Source of the DNA: Mesaphorura yosii
Lineage: Eukaryota > Arthropoda > Collembola > Poduromorpha > Tullbergiidae
Assembly: GCA_009869945.1 (NCBI GenBank)
Contig: WIXG01000115.1
Coordinates: forward strand, 62,001 to 126,000
Direction: 5' to 3'
DNA: 64,000 bases
Below the pieces are notes generated by a model. That model had not been told where the DNA came from. It saw only the letters and a list, made by a program, of their open reading frames with translations, and ran no database searches. This document shows, piece by piece, positions 23,696 to 36,258 of the stretch. The translations under genes were made by a program, and so were the position numbers. Every line of letters starts with the position of its first letter. Position 1 is the first letter of the stretch.

Positions 23696-24926
23696 TCATG
23701 GTTGCTTAACGATGGGCTCGTCCATGTATGAAGGTTGGCTCACGTGGTAGATTCCCATTTGATTACGCTCCTTCCTGGTTTTCCACTGGCGGAGTCCTTC
23801 AATGAGGAACAGAATTCCGGCCAGATGAAGCAGAACTACGCCGACTACGGCAACCACAAAAGCCCACGAGAGGTAGTTATTCACCCAGGTTTCGGCCCAA
23901 GTGCGGCTACCGCTCAAAGACCCAAATACAATGACGGCAACTTCACCAACCAACGCTGAAAAAGGCCGGCAATCGAAAAATTTCCTCAATAAATACAATT
24001 GACATAGAACACGAGTTGACTTGACCTGCATATGATTGTTCTAACCTGCCATGTTCATGAGCATTCCAAGCGCAATCAGGAAATGAATCAGTCCCTCATC
24101 CCGGCTGCTAAACTTGACCAGATACGTCAGCACGAGTATCAGACAAATTACGCATCCTCCAAAACAAAGTGTATAGCAGATTTGAACGGGGACAATGAAA
24201 CCTGCAAGCGCGAAGTTGAGTATAATTAGAGTCAAAATTCAAGGTCATGACTAACGAGATGCGAGGTGATGAGTTCAGTCTATTTTGGTGGTGTTGGGTA
24301 CAAATTCCATAAACAGGAATGCAATTAAGTTACGGTTATGAGTTATGACTGTTGACTCACTCACAATATTTTAGAAAGCATCGATGAATCATCAAATTCA
24401 TAATCCACATCACACCGCGCAATTAGCACTAATTAAATCAAATCTCTGTCAATGAGTACCCGAACTGACTCAAACTTGGGCGACTCGTGTACTTTGAAAC
24501 ATTTCAAGACGATGAATCAGCGTGGAGCTGCGTCTTTGATGGCCGATACTGTGGGACGCCATTTCAGGCGTGTGAAATTGCAATTAACTCACCCGGCAGC
24601 AGATATTCCTTGAGGTCGTAGAACGAAGCCACCACGGGGTAATAAATCCAGCGGCAGCCCTGGTATCCGTTTGTCAGATAAGGGTCGTAGTAGTACGGGT
24701 CATGCAGGTCGTTGTAGCAGCTCATCCAGAGACCAAGCTTCTGAAATTTTGTTCTGGATGGCTTGGTAGCATCGTTCACGGCGAGCCAATCGGGCGAGAC
24801 GAAAGAGACGATGATAAGGAGAAAGGCAGCGAAGAAAATGACGCACGCGAGGTGACCTGTGATCAGACGTCCACCACACGCGGGGCTCGAGCCCGTTGAA
24901 CGAGACGAGTGCGATCCGGAGTCCAT
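23696..24926 (-). CDS. Claudin/PMP22-family four-transmembrane protein
   Basis: Three coding exons (24926-24593, 24201-24046, 23955-23696), all joined in phase 1, give 249 residues. The topology is four membrane spans: about 24-42, 113-140, 148-174 and 191-217. The first extracellular loop carries the claudin signature: W47, then GLW (65-67), C70 and C91. Arthropod claudin-like proteins act in septate junctions or as glial/epithelial membrane organisers. The short cytoplasmic tail ends in PIVKQP before TGA. The start was set at the ATG at 24926 (MDSGSHSS). The frame upstream has no ATG before a stop at 25001-24999, and two leader exons are proposed further up. The closest named insect homologue could not be decided. 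The stop is followed by a long in-frame extension, listed separately. Confidence 0.85.
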
Positions 24927-26026
24927 TCTGAGAATCGGTGCGACGTACGAGGGCCTCCAGTCAATTCGCGAATCACATTGCAATGGCACGCTTTGACGCT
25001 ACGACAGGCACTGGTGACCTTCTGAACCACCGCACTGGGCGTCTGAGCTTGCCAACTTGGTAGGAAAGGAAACGATTTGGAAATGCAGAACAAGCAGGGG
25101 ACAAATTAGGCAAGACTCGCAAGAGGTGCGCCAGCACAAAAGCTAATACGAGATTTAACTAAGGACCAAGCAATGAAGCAGAATGAGAATTGAGACGAGG
25201 GCCACGCAATCCGCGATGCAATGCATCACCGTTCTTAATGTAGATTTAATGGTTGTATGGTTGTTTGTTGGTAATGGTTGTAAACCCACTTAAGATCGCA
25301 GCGCAAGAAGAAAAGAAAGAGTAGGCAAAGGCAAAGGCAAATTCAATGCGGTGAGGTACCAGAAATTTCATCACATACACCGTCCGTGCTCCGTGCGGCC
25401 GTACTAATGTGGCATATTAAAATTCAGCAGTTACATTGTAGCTAGTAGTTAACCAACTTTAGCATCATTCAGCAAGTCTTCGTGAGCCTCCTGCAAAGCA
25501 ATTGCAATCTGCTAAGGAAAGAATGACTCATGCGCTAAAAACGTATTTGTTGTTGACTGTTGGTTTAATATGCAAGAGCAAGAAGTAGACAGGACATTCT
25601 ATTTTCTAGCACAATTAGCGCCAATTTACACCTTCCGAGGAAAGAAGGTCTTGGTCTGAATCCGCGAGCCACGAGCCAGGTACCAGCGTACCGATGAACG
25701 GGTTAGGAAACTTAATAAGAGAGACTAACCAGAAGCAGCGCACAGGAAATGAGACTACACATTTTGAACAATGCGTAAATATTTGGAACAATGGGTAATA
25801 TCAGATTACGAGAAGAAGGAAAGACGAAAGAATTAGAACGAGAACGGGTATGATTTGGTTTGGCATTTGCATTGGGATTTGCACCCGTCAATTCATTTGC
25901 CCACCCAGCTGCCTGGAATTAAAGTGTGAACTGTGAACCAATGCAAATGAGGCATGTGTTAATACGATACCGATACAATGCTTTAAGCCTACCTGTCCTG
26001 AAACAATTGCACATACCAAGACTCAC
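24927..26026 (-). other. Probable leader intron of the claudin-like gene
   Basis: About 1.1 kb without a supportable ORF. It lies between the claudin-like start codon and the proposed leader exons. A pyrimidine-rich acceptor (CAAGCTCAG) near 25045 could begin the untranslated part of the coding exon. Confidence 0.3.
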
Positions 26027-26270
26027 ATGGGCGCGGTGGAGGTTCTCCTACTTGGCACCTGAACAGTGTTTATGACAATGATAAGTTGAAGGAAAAATCG
26101 TCTAAATAACTTACTAAATTCACGCCACGCACTCGATTGTTGTTGTGTTACATAACGCATGAGCTTAAATTCATAATCCATAATTCTGCACTTTGCGAGC
26201 ACTCGCGAGCATCGCAATAATGAAGAGGAAGCAAGCTCCAGCGAGTTTGCGAGACTTGTCATCTTTTATA
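26027..26270 (-). promoter_or_regulatory. Candidate TATA promoter and noncoding leader exons of the claudin-like gene
   Basis: On the minus strand TATAAAAG occupies 26270-26263. About 30 bases downstream a first exon could start and end at 26115 (GAATTTA/GTAAGT). A 32-base exon then fits between a good acceptor (pyrimidine-rich, CTGTTCAG, exon from 26058) and a good donor (26027, CCCAT/GTGAGT). Both lie upstream of the claudin-like start on the same strand, so they are best read as its leader exons. This is inferred from splice-site patterns only. Confidence 0.35.
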
Positions 26271-29200
26271 AGTGGTTTTCGGATCTTTAAGACTCGTGCA
26301 ATGCGTAATTATTGCGCATAAAATTGTGGCCTGCAAAAGGTATCTGTCGATTGTCCTTCAAGCTCAGTTTTATGTGTGTTGATTCTTGACTCAAGCTCTA
26401 TCGTAAGGTTTTTATGAGCCGAAAATTGCAAAAATAAATAAAAATATAAGTGCGAGGTACAGAAATCGTTTAATGATCTGCAATTCGCTGTCTCGCGTTC
26501 GCATTCTCATTCGCATGATTATGGCTTGCAAATGAGACAAGAGGTTAACGGTGACTAAGACAGGTCTATTAAGTCTCCGTTCTCCTTCGCACTTGAGAAA
26601 CCGATAAAAATTTAACTGCATATTGTGACTGTAATTGTTCTTAACAGGGACAACGGGCGAATTGAAATCACGAGATCAGGCATTACTGGGACAGACCAGC
26701 GCAGAGTTTGCATGATGACACACAAGATTAGGCAACTGCATTTATTGCAATACACGGACTAAAAGCAGGAAAAGATTTCATATTCTATTCTAGAACGACG
26801 CGTTTGCATTCGCGTGTGTCATAAACTCAATTTATTCGCAATTCGCGAGTAAACATAAACGGTAAATTTCCTTCACTTTCCCTTCGCCGCGCCTGCCCTT
26901 TGCGTTTTACGCTGCATTGCTTCTTTTTACGAGCTTTTGTTATTGCTTGTTCTCGTTTACTGAATGAATGGGCTCAAACAACTCCAAGTGCAAACTGCAA
27001 AGCAGTAAGCGCTGTACAAATGAGTCCCTGTAATTAGAGATGGAAATGGGATAAGGAAACGAAACGAAAATGAAGTGTGTTTAGTTGTTGTTTGCCTAAA
27101 ATCGATTTCAAACTCGTACCGAAACCATTGAAATCTAATGATCCTTTTCCTTTGAAAACCTTCGGCCTTGGCTTCGTCTACGACTCTGGCTACAGCTTTG
27201 ATGGACCATTAATTCTTCTCTTGCTATTCTGCATTCTATTCGAAAGCTGCTGTGATGACAATTAAACGAGTCTCAAGTTTTTGCTGTACCAAAGTCGTGA
27301 CACGAGAGGAGTCAAGACCATAACCTTAAAGGTCAAACTGTATAAGTAAGGGATGGCCGGCAATCAAGCATTAATTTAATCACGTTGTTGGAACTGACGA
27401 GTTGATGTTGTGTAATTGTGTAATGCCTTTGAGCCTCGCCTGCCCTGACGCTTTTACCTGCCTGCACCCGCAATGAATCGTGCGTTCGCATAAATTGCAG
27501 GATAAATTGAAATTCAACAGGAAGCGCAGCGGCAAGAGATTCGCTGGTTTGTTTTTCGCATTGTGAAATTAATGGCAATTAGCATATTAATGCAGTGAAA
27601 ATGTACCTGGCTTCATAATTAGTGTGAAAACACGAGCAATGTATGAGAAGCGGGCTGGAGTCTCGCTTTCTTAAAATGGTTCATGTTACGCATTCGCTGC
27701 GAGTTATGCAATTGTGTTCGTGTTGGCAGTGACTAACAGTTAATCTGAAGTATAGACTCTAATGCAAATACAGATTTATGCTGATCTGCAGTTGCAATTC
27801 GTCAGAACGTGAATTCTACGAGCGATAAGTATGACGGGCCCCATCCATTGTCAAATCCACGCACACGCACTCGACTCGGCGAAGACGCATTGTACGCCTT
27901 GAATTAGCATTCGGGCACTAACCAAAACTCCGCTACTCTGCTCTGTTCGCTCGCTGGATCTCAAGTTTACTTCCTGAATTCTTTAATGAATCCAAATTAC
28001 AAGCGCTAACACATTATCTCTTTGCGTAATGCTGCCAGAATGGAATCATGCGTGCGAAATTGTACTGCCCTGGCATAAGTGCGTGGATACGTAAATCTTT
28101 GCATGTAAGTGTAAAATAGCTGTTCAAATACGTATGAATGCGTGCGTGGTGTTGAAAGAAACGCCAACTTACATAATAATTACTATATTAAGAACAGGAA
28201 GGCAACAAACCAAGCTAGACGCGAAACAACCAAGCCAAACCAAGGCACGGCACGGGTGAACACCCTCTCAAAATGTTAAATGCTAATGCTAAATTGCTGA
28301 GACTATCCAAATGCTGAGGCGAGGTGTAGAAAGTTAGCTGTAAGCATTCAGGAACAACAAGAATTATGTAATTTACAGCCGTCATCAGCAAGGAACTCCG
28401 GTCCTTTTTGTTTTTAGCAACAATACGTTAATTATTCCTTTCTGAATGTGTCATGTCAATGTGTGCATAACCTTATTCCCAATCTGCTCTGAAGGCGTTG
28501 AGTGCTTCTTATTAAATACTTCAATCCGTAGTGACAGAATCGAAAGGTGCGCATACAACTGGTCTTCACATTTCGCATGGTTTCTTTTTCACATGTTACT
28601 TTATTCAGCCGTAACTTTAACGTACAACATTCATGATTCATATTCATATGCTTCTGGTTCAGTAATTTCGAGTATTTGCTTGTAATTACATTAGCCTGTA
28701 CACTGAACACTAATTTACGTAGTAAAATTCGGATTCCTACTTCACAGAGGTCGGGACTCATGAACTTGGACTTAATTTTACATTTACAACATGCACGCCT
28801 TGTCTTATATTTACGCTACGCACGTGAATTTATCTTTGTTATTTACAATACCCGAATTAGAACGAACTTTTGCTTCGCAAATACAAATTGCAAGATTTGG
28901 ACTAGCAAATAACATTTCTACGGCCGGGACTTTGGCTTACCCTGAGTACGCGAAATTAATGTTATATGAGATTGAACGGGTGAGTTTGAACGGGTAAATT
29001 TGTTAACAGCAGCCGAGTTGGAAAGATCACCTTTCGGTCGGAATTGTTAACAATTATTAGTGAACAATCTCAAAAGTTGGCCGAGCGATGACGCAGGGGT
29101 AAACAGCTACAATCTCCACCTACAACCGTACGTAATATGTCGTTAAAACTAGCCAATGTTAAAAATTTAATCACATTAGAAATTCACTACCAATACGCGA

Positions 29201-29484
29201 AACGGAATAGCAATAGCAATGGGCAACAACACATAACAATCAACTACAGCTAAATACCAAGTACTTCATAGCAGTATTAACGTAAATGTATTAACAGTTA
29301 ATGTACAATGCTGTACTGTCTTAAGGGTAATCTCAGCCGTTACACTTACACGATGCAGTTCTTAGTTCTTAACATGGCTCTTAAATAAGAAGGGACCTAC
29401 GAATTGAAGTCAACACAACTACTTTACGTCGCCAGAGTCGAACTTCCGAATATCAATATCACCTGTCAACTCTTCACTTCGAAA
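26271..29484. other. Noncoding stretch left of the alternative-first-exon gene
   Basis: No gene is supported. Open frames here are short and lack domain or codon signals. The right part probably contains the 3' untranslated region of the minus-strand gene ending at 29485. Confidence 0.35.
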
Positions 29485-30251
29485 TCACCTTACAACTGTA
29501 ACTGCATTTCTCCTGCGTCGACGTTGGGCGTGAATCTTCAAGTCCTGTGGCCTTGGTTTTGCTTTCGCTGCCTCCTCCATCGGCGTTACCGTCGTCGAGC
29601 GCATGTAATTTCCAGGTTGGTCGCCTCCGTCCTGGTGCTCTGTCGACGATTCACGGTGCTGTTGGGGCACTGCAACGATGGCAGCTAGTTTCTTGCCGGT
29701 TGACGGTGACTTATGTTCGGAGAGCGAAGTTGTTAACCTTGCCACGCTGTTTTTCTTATTCCGCGTGCCAGTGCCATAAACTTTTGCTGCGGTGTTGTTG
29801 ACGTCAACCACATCCACGACGGAGACGATGCTCGCACTCGTTGTGCTATCTAAACTTGGGCTGTTGCTGCTAGAAGTGGCTGAAAGTGGGTCTGGACTTG
29901 ACGTATACTCATTTCTATGATGCACTATGGAAGGATTAAAAGATGAAGCCACAAGTTCTTCATTATCTTGTCTCTTCCTTGATTTATGACTATTAATATC
30001 TAAAAATAGATCGGATGAAACAATAGACGAGGCTGCAGCAGTTCGGATGGAGGACGCCGCCGCTCCCGACTCCTGATGAGTGCTTGTGTTGTTGTGGCTA
30101 GTGTTATTCTGTCTGAAATCCGACGGAGACGTCAATGTTGTGGATGAATTATAATGGCCATGCCCGTTTATTGAATTTGAATTGTTTTGCTGGCTGTATT
30201 GTGTCGGTGTATGAATCACATTTCGGCTGAATTCTTCATTCTCCTTACGCA
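29485..30251 (-). CDS. Shared 3' coding exon of a single-pass membrane protein with alternative first exons
   Basis: The exon starts after a TTGCAG acceptor and reads, after two bases completing a codon, RKENEEFSRNVIHTPTQY and onward for 255 residues to a TGA. The acceptor phase (needs one upstream base) matches both proposed first exons, at 36258-34875 and 56550-56004. The segment is Ser/Asn/Thr-rich and probably disordered. It carries about seven N-x-S/T sites and a run of five arginines near the end (AQRRRRRNAV). If the basic side of the membrane span faces the cytosol, this tail is outside the cell (type II), which fits the glycosylation sites. A GTAAGG just before the stop could act as a donor to further exons, but none were found downstream. 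I do not recognise the family. Confidence 0.65.
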
Positions 30252-33200
30252 CTGCAATACAGACAGAAAATCAAACACGAGGTTATTACGTGAATTACTT
30301 CTTGAAGTTCTAAACTTGAGCTATAAAATACAGGCAGTTGCGAGTATTAAGCCAATCTGCAATTAAAGAACAGGTCCCATGTAAATATGACGTACAATCT
30401 CGAAAAGTTGGTAAGGTAAATTAGCAATAGCAATTGCCATTGCTCAACTTTGGCCATTGCACTCGCAATTCCAATGTAATAATCATAAAGTGGAGCCTGA
30501 AGTCTGGACCTCGGCCTGGAACTTTTGAAGTTAAGTTCACAACGCCGAGCAAGACCATTACTGAATACTGAAATCATGCTTCAAATCCCAAACTCAACAT
30601 GGCGGACAGCGGACGTTCAGTCTGGCTATAACTTCCAACTATGAATGGGAAAGTTTGGCGATTTGCAAGAAGTACCCGGACCGACAACACACAAGATAAA
30701 TTCTGAACCATCAAATCTGCCGCTCTACTCCGAACTGCGCTGCTACACCAGCAATACGAGAGAGATAATTAATCTCAAATCATCCATGCTTCATTGCCAT
30801 TGCCGTCTGGCAGCTGCCATACGGCCGCCGGCTGTGGATTGCTCCACTGAGAGCAGGTTTCGATGCACGAGATGAAAAATCTAAATTTGGCTTGTAAATG
30901 AACACAGCCGCCGCTGCCACCGCCGCGCACTAAACCGTAAACCATTCGCTCTCGCCTGGCAGCGCAATGCAATGCCGCGTCGGTAACAAATGTAAATTTT
31001 CTCGCAGTCGTCGGCAGAGACGAATTCTATTTTTAGAGAGCGTAGAGCAGAGGGGAGAAAGTAATTTTCTCCTGAGGGAAATTGTTGAGGAAATGACACT
31101 CCATGCCTCTTGCCTGTACTGTGTCTGTGCGAGTTTGTTGTATGGTTAAATGTTACAAATTGTAAACACACTCACTTACTGGTACGGCAGGCACCGGCAG
31201 CAGTGGCAGTAACTCATTTTATAGTTTAATATGGTATTATAACTGAATCTGCGCCAGTACAGGTCTGGTCTGCATTTATTTAATGAACTTTCCCTGCCCT
31301 GCCTCGATTTATGCGAACGAGGAAGTCCGCATGAGGAAGTGAAAGTAGTGAAAGCGGGCCTAAAAAAAGGTAGCTGGAGAAAGTAAAAGCAAAAAACGAA
31401 GAGCAGCAGCAGCAAACAGCAGTTATTCGTTGGCACTAAATCAATAGACGCACAGAACAGATAAGAACGCAAGCACATGACTGCATTGGCAGTGTGGGCC
31501 TTCACACTTTTTCCAATTTCACAATAATATTCACAAACTCCATTATTAATTCGCAGAGCTAACAAAAAATCTAATTTGCGAGGCGTAAATTGAAAATTAT
31601 AAAAAATTATTGCATTGCATTGCTTTCCACGTATTTTTTTACTATTAGATTATTCTGTTGTTTCCTGGCGCTGCTGCGCTGACATCCTCGTTTCAGAATT
31701 GCATTCTCGTAAAAAGTAATTTCGTATTAAGAACCTGCATGTTGCATAAACCATTTGTATAGCTTCTGACTAAAACAGCAGTGCTGAATTTAATAAACAC
31801 AGAAACTGCCAAAAATATCGAAAGAGGAAAGAATCTTTAAAGATTGAGATTTATGAAGATTAAAATTGAGAAACGAAGCTGAACTGGACACAAGATTAAA
31901 TGAAGTTATGAATACGAGTTCTAAGCCATCAGTTTTGAGTAAATTCACACACCAAAACTAGACAAACATCACAGTTATTCCAAGTTATATCTTGTGCATC
32001 GTGTCAGAAAAGTAACTCGTACAATAGTTGCTTAGATGCACAATATTAACCACTACGATGAAAATCGGAGGCAATTATATCACCGCTCGCAGCAAGTTCA
32101 ACCAACGAGTCCTTCGTGTATAATTATTTCAACGAGTATGGCAATGAGCAAAGTTCAACACTCTCTAAACTAAATAAACTGATACTGATTACAGGGTTCA
32201 TCGGTTCATTTCGGCGCGGATGGGCGTTCACGTGCGTGCAAGATGGATGAGGAAGTCAATGGTTATTGGTCTCCCATAAAACCATATTTCTCTGAAATTG
32301 GCGATCAGGCTCCCTGATTTAATCTCTTATGTGTCCTTGCGCCGGCAGTCATGCAGTCATGCAATTGTGTAATGTTATTTTACTCCTGCACTGCAGTGCA
32401 TTTAATAACGACTGCATTTAATGGAGGACGTTATTAGCTTAACACAATCGCGATGGCTAAGGCGATTACACTAAGCTTCAAAGGAGAAAGGTGAATTGTC
32501 ATTAATAATAATGGTCTAATAAAGCCATCGTCAGTCGCCATTCCGCAATTCCAAAAGGAGGAAGCCACGGATGGCAATGTAAACTTCTTCTAATTGGCCT
32601 CGCTCAGTGTCGACGTTTCTATGTCTTGAGATGCCCTTGCCCATACGAACGAGACAACTTAATGTTTCTATACTAACTTGCACTCGCACTGCACCATCCA
32701 AAGGCTTAAGTATTCATTAGCATGTACAAGTCTCTAAACTCGAAAGTGCATTCCAGTGCATTAACGAGAAGAAGGGTGAAAGTCGGCGAGCAAATGCGAA
32801 TTAAGTCAGTCCTCAGCTAGCACGATGTCGAGTCGAGCAAGGAAAAGCAATTAACTGTGCGGTACGGAATGGCGAAAGCAGGAGGGGAGTCCGGAAACCA
32901 CACCACACTAAAATTCCACACTTTATTCGTAGTGTGCGACTCCACACGATCCAAGAGCACTTCAAGCCGAGCAAATGTTGTTTCAAGCAGACTTCTCTTC
33001 GGTTTGTACTTTCATCGTTTAGATTTTAATCCTTTTTATTAGATTCATCTCTTAATTGGTTATATGCTAAATCGCCAAGTGGCAAGAGACAAGCGAGAAA
33101 CTTCACTTGTCGTTCTCGCACTCGCGCACGTTCCACACGCACACACTCTCGACTAATTATTATGCCATCACTGCATTCATGTGGGTGCGAAAATTGCGGA

Positions 33201-34874
33201 CACTACGACTTACATGGAGATGCCACGAGGTGCGTATCGAGATTCGGGTCGCCACCTATACCTCGATACACATCTCGTAGCATCTCCTTGTTAGACTAGA
33301 GTTAGCAGAGCCCAGCGAGTGCAGAGTTTCAAAAGTTAATGCCAGAGCAGCCTTTTAGAAAGCACGACACATGAAACATGTCCAGGGAAAGGCACAGACA
33401 CTGGACATTCATAATTGTAATTGGATTACTGTCACCGGCCACGTCCGCCCACCTTTGGTGGCATTTCTTACATTCTTACTTTCAGTTCGGTGGTCAATGT
33501 CAAAGGATGTTTCATCAACTTTTTAACAACTATTTGAGATTTACGCGTGATAGTGTTGCCGATGTATGGGAAAGTTTTTGTTCTTGCCCTTTGTGGACAA
33601 ACAAGGAATTATTGCATGTAGATAATGGAAAAGTAATAACGTCAGACGCGGACGTCGGGAAAGTTCAAGTTCAGGGTCCACGAGCATCCAGAATTACGTT
33701 GCACCGCACTGCGAACATTGTCATGTGTAGTGCAGTGCAGTGCATGTTCATGTCCAAAGAACATAAGATGCTCACGTAATATCTTAATGCTCACTTTTAT
33801 GACCAAATTTCTTTATACCAGCCAACCAGCGCTTGTCGGTCGTGGTTTAGTAAACCAAACTGTGCACATAACTCGAATTTCGAGTACAAGAGCAACTCAG
33901 AAGCGCGAATTCCAGCTCCTGAGAAAAATAATCTTATAAATTGCATTACGCATTGGCATTTCCTGTGCAAGGCGAGGACCACGTACGATGCAACGAAGCG
34001 ATGAATGAGGAAGATTTGGTTTTGCAGTGTAAATTCTCATTTGATGCGAAATTTAGTACAGAAATATCGCCAGTCGCCGGAAGGCATTTAAATAAATGCA
34101 AAACTGTGGTAGTCAACACCAGAAAGGCATCCGCCATAAACTAATTCCCGAAATGCATGTGTTTGAATGTAAAATAGGAAAATAGCCAATAAGCGTGGGA
34201 GAAAGCATGAAGCAGTGTAACGAGATTGCATTTATGGTAAAATGAAACGTGCAACGTGCTAGCTTCCTGTAGAAAATTCTTGAAGTTTATCAGACATTAT
34301 TTTTGATTACTCATAAAGTTTCTATTCCTTAAACTCGCGTAAACTACTTACAGGCAAAGCTGAGAACTGCGAGTAAAAGTAAAAGTACAACACATAAGAT
34401 TCATGAAACGAAGAGAATGTTGAATGGGCTAATAATACGCTTCGTAAAGTAGTAAACAACGACACTTCAAGACTCGACGGAGACTCACAGTCAGACTCAT
34501 GAAATGGTTCATTTGTCCGTGCAAGGCAGTGATAATCATCTAAATAAATTACTTCAACCATTTTTACTGCTTCAAGCAGCTACTTTATGGACAAATGGAC
34601 ATTTAAGGACCAGGATTGTTTACGGACTCCGTTTGGTGAGGATAGCGGAGAAAGCATAAAATCGCGTTCGAGGCTATTACTAAAGTTTATGATACATAAA
34701 CATCGGTCAGCGTGGTAGTAAATAAAATCTCAATTCTCGAACAAGAACTGACAAGGCGCGCAAAAGACAAACCACACCCGAGTTAATAAATCGGTTAGTA
34801 AATTGTGAATTCTACCAAACCAAACATCACATCACGGCAAATCTTGGCACACGAAACACGAGCTCTCGACTTAC
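30252..34874 (-). other. Intron shared by both forms of the alternative-first-exon gene
   Basis: This 4.6 kb intron is bounded by C/GTAAGT and TTGCAG. It holds the 33.2 kb hairpin. No coding exon was recognised on either strand; open frames are short and without domains. Confidence 0.45.
33212..33291 (-). ncRNA. Strong hairpin, candidate microRNA or hairpin-RNA precursor
   Basis: Bases 33216-33241 pair with 33262-33287: 26 positions, with 23 Watson-Crick pairs and three C-A/G-T positions, around a 20-base loop. A further 3 bp (33212-33214 with 33289-33291) pair beyond one T-T mismatch. Read on the minus strand, two of the three imperfect positions become G-U wobbles, so the minus transcript folds better. 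That is the strand of the intron in which it lies. Size and shape suit a pre-miRNA. The arm sequences match no microRNA I know. A small inverted-repeat element is the alternative. Confidence 0.4.
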
Positions 34875-36258
34875 GCTGTTCATCAATCGACCCTGAATTA
34901 TGTAATGAAAGAACAACAAAGAAGATCGCCAGCAGCAGCAACAGTGTAGAGACCAACATGATGGCGTACGCTACTTTGCGGTGCCTGCGTTCTTTCGGTG
35001 GAAGATCCTTCAAAGGCACATCCTTCAACGATCCCGGATCCATGCTGAACGCGAAACTGTTTGATCGACATGTTCTGTAGTATGACGAACGCAGTGGCTC
35101 CGAGCCACTGCTAGCACAACCGCCTGCAGAGTGAGTCGACCCTCCGACAGTCTTCCGCAGCCTTTTTACACGCGGACGGGGACTGCTTGCTTGGTCATCA
35201 GAACCCGAGCCAGAATTGAGTGCACTGGACGATCCACCACCACCGCCATGTAGCCTGCTTCCACTTCTGTTGCTCTTAATTGAAGATGGACGACTGCGAG
35301 GAATACTCAAGTGGGATGACGCAACACTCACACGACCGCTGGTGACACTCATTTGGCGTTTAAATTGGTACAAATCTTTAACAGTGTCGCCGCCTCCGTC
35401 ACCGCCGACGTTGTACATTTCACTGGCCGAAGGTGTAGCGGTCGGGGATAATCGACCAATGCCAGCGTACGAAAACGGTTTGTAAGGTGTGATGCTGGAC
35501 ACTTCTGCAGATGCTCGGCGGGCTTGGAGAGGATTCTGATCAGGTGACCCTGTCATTGAATTCTTGGCAGACGGTGAGTGATCGGAACGGAGTGACTGAC
35601 TGCGCGGGAGGGCTTGACTAATTGTGACTGGTGACGGTGACGGAGTTGACAAGTCTGATGTATCGCCACGAACAAGAGGATTGAGGTTAGTGTTGGCGAA
35701 TTTCAGAGGCGGAGGACGGACTTTGCCTTGCCTTGTATATTCACTGCCTGATTTATAAGGGGATGACCTACGACTATGATGATTTGCGTGTTTATTTGAT
35801 GTAGAGGACCCTGGATGAGCCTGGAGTTGAACGAAATCTTCCATCTCTGCCACTTCAATTCTATCATCATCGTCCTGGCTCGGGCTCCTCTTCTGCTTTG
35901 TCGTACTGGTCGTGCTCTTGGCCGCTTGCTGGAGTTCATCTCCTCGAATCGAGTAGCCATAGCCAGTAGAATTCCCTGGAGTGTTCTTCTCGTTTTCGCT
36001 TTCTTCCTTCTTCATATTATTATTGCAACTACTTTCAGCAGTTGTTATATTGGCATTCATTTCCTTATCTGCACGGTCAATGCTTTTGCTGCTGCCTCGC
36101 GCTAAGGCTTCAATGGCTCGGTCCTCAACCAAGTCCAAATCCAAATCATCGTCGTCTTCTGGCTCGGCCAGCCTTGCCCGTCCTCGAACCAGTGAACCGT
36201 CTCCCGAAGCAGGATGATCTTGATCTCGTTTGCCAGCAGTAGTCGAAATCATTTTCAT
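34875..36258 (-). CDS. Alternative first coding exon A: Ser/Pro-rich cytoplasmic region plus membrane span
   Basis: The ATG at 36258 opens 461 codons ending at a phase-1 donor (GAACAGC/GTAAGT). Joined to the exon at 30251 it gives a 716-residue protein; the junction codon is Leu. The first ~420 residues are low complexity, with acidic, Ser/Pro and Gly runs such as HGGGGGSSSALNSGSGSDD. A basic stretch KERRHRK immediately precedes one membrane span of about residues 430-452 (IMLVSTLLLLLAIFFVVL). Positive-inside logic puts the N-terminus in the cytosol. After the span, HNSGSIDEQ leads into the shared exon. The ORF length and the precise donor argue strongly that it is coding. The function is unknown. 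Confidence 0.65.

Noticed and set aside
22485-23750. Long plus-strand ORFs at 22485-22829, 23175-23507 and 23541-23750
   Set aside because: They are shadows of the minus-strand readthrough extension, whose Ser/Pro-rich codons leave the opposite strand open.
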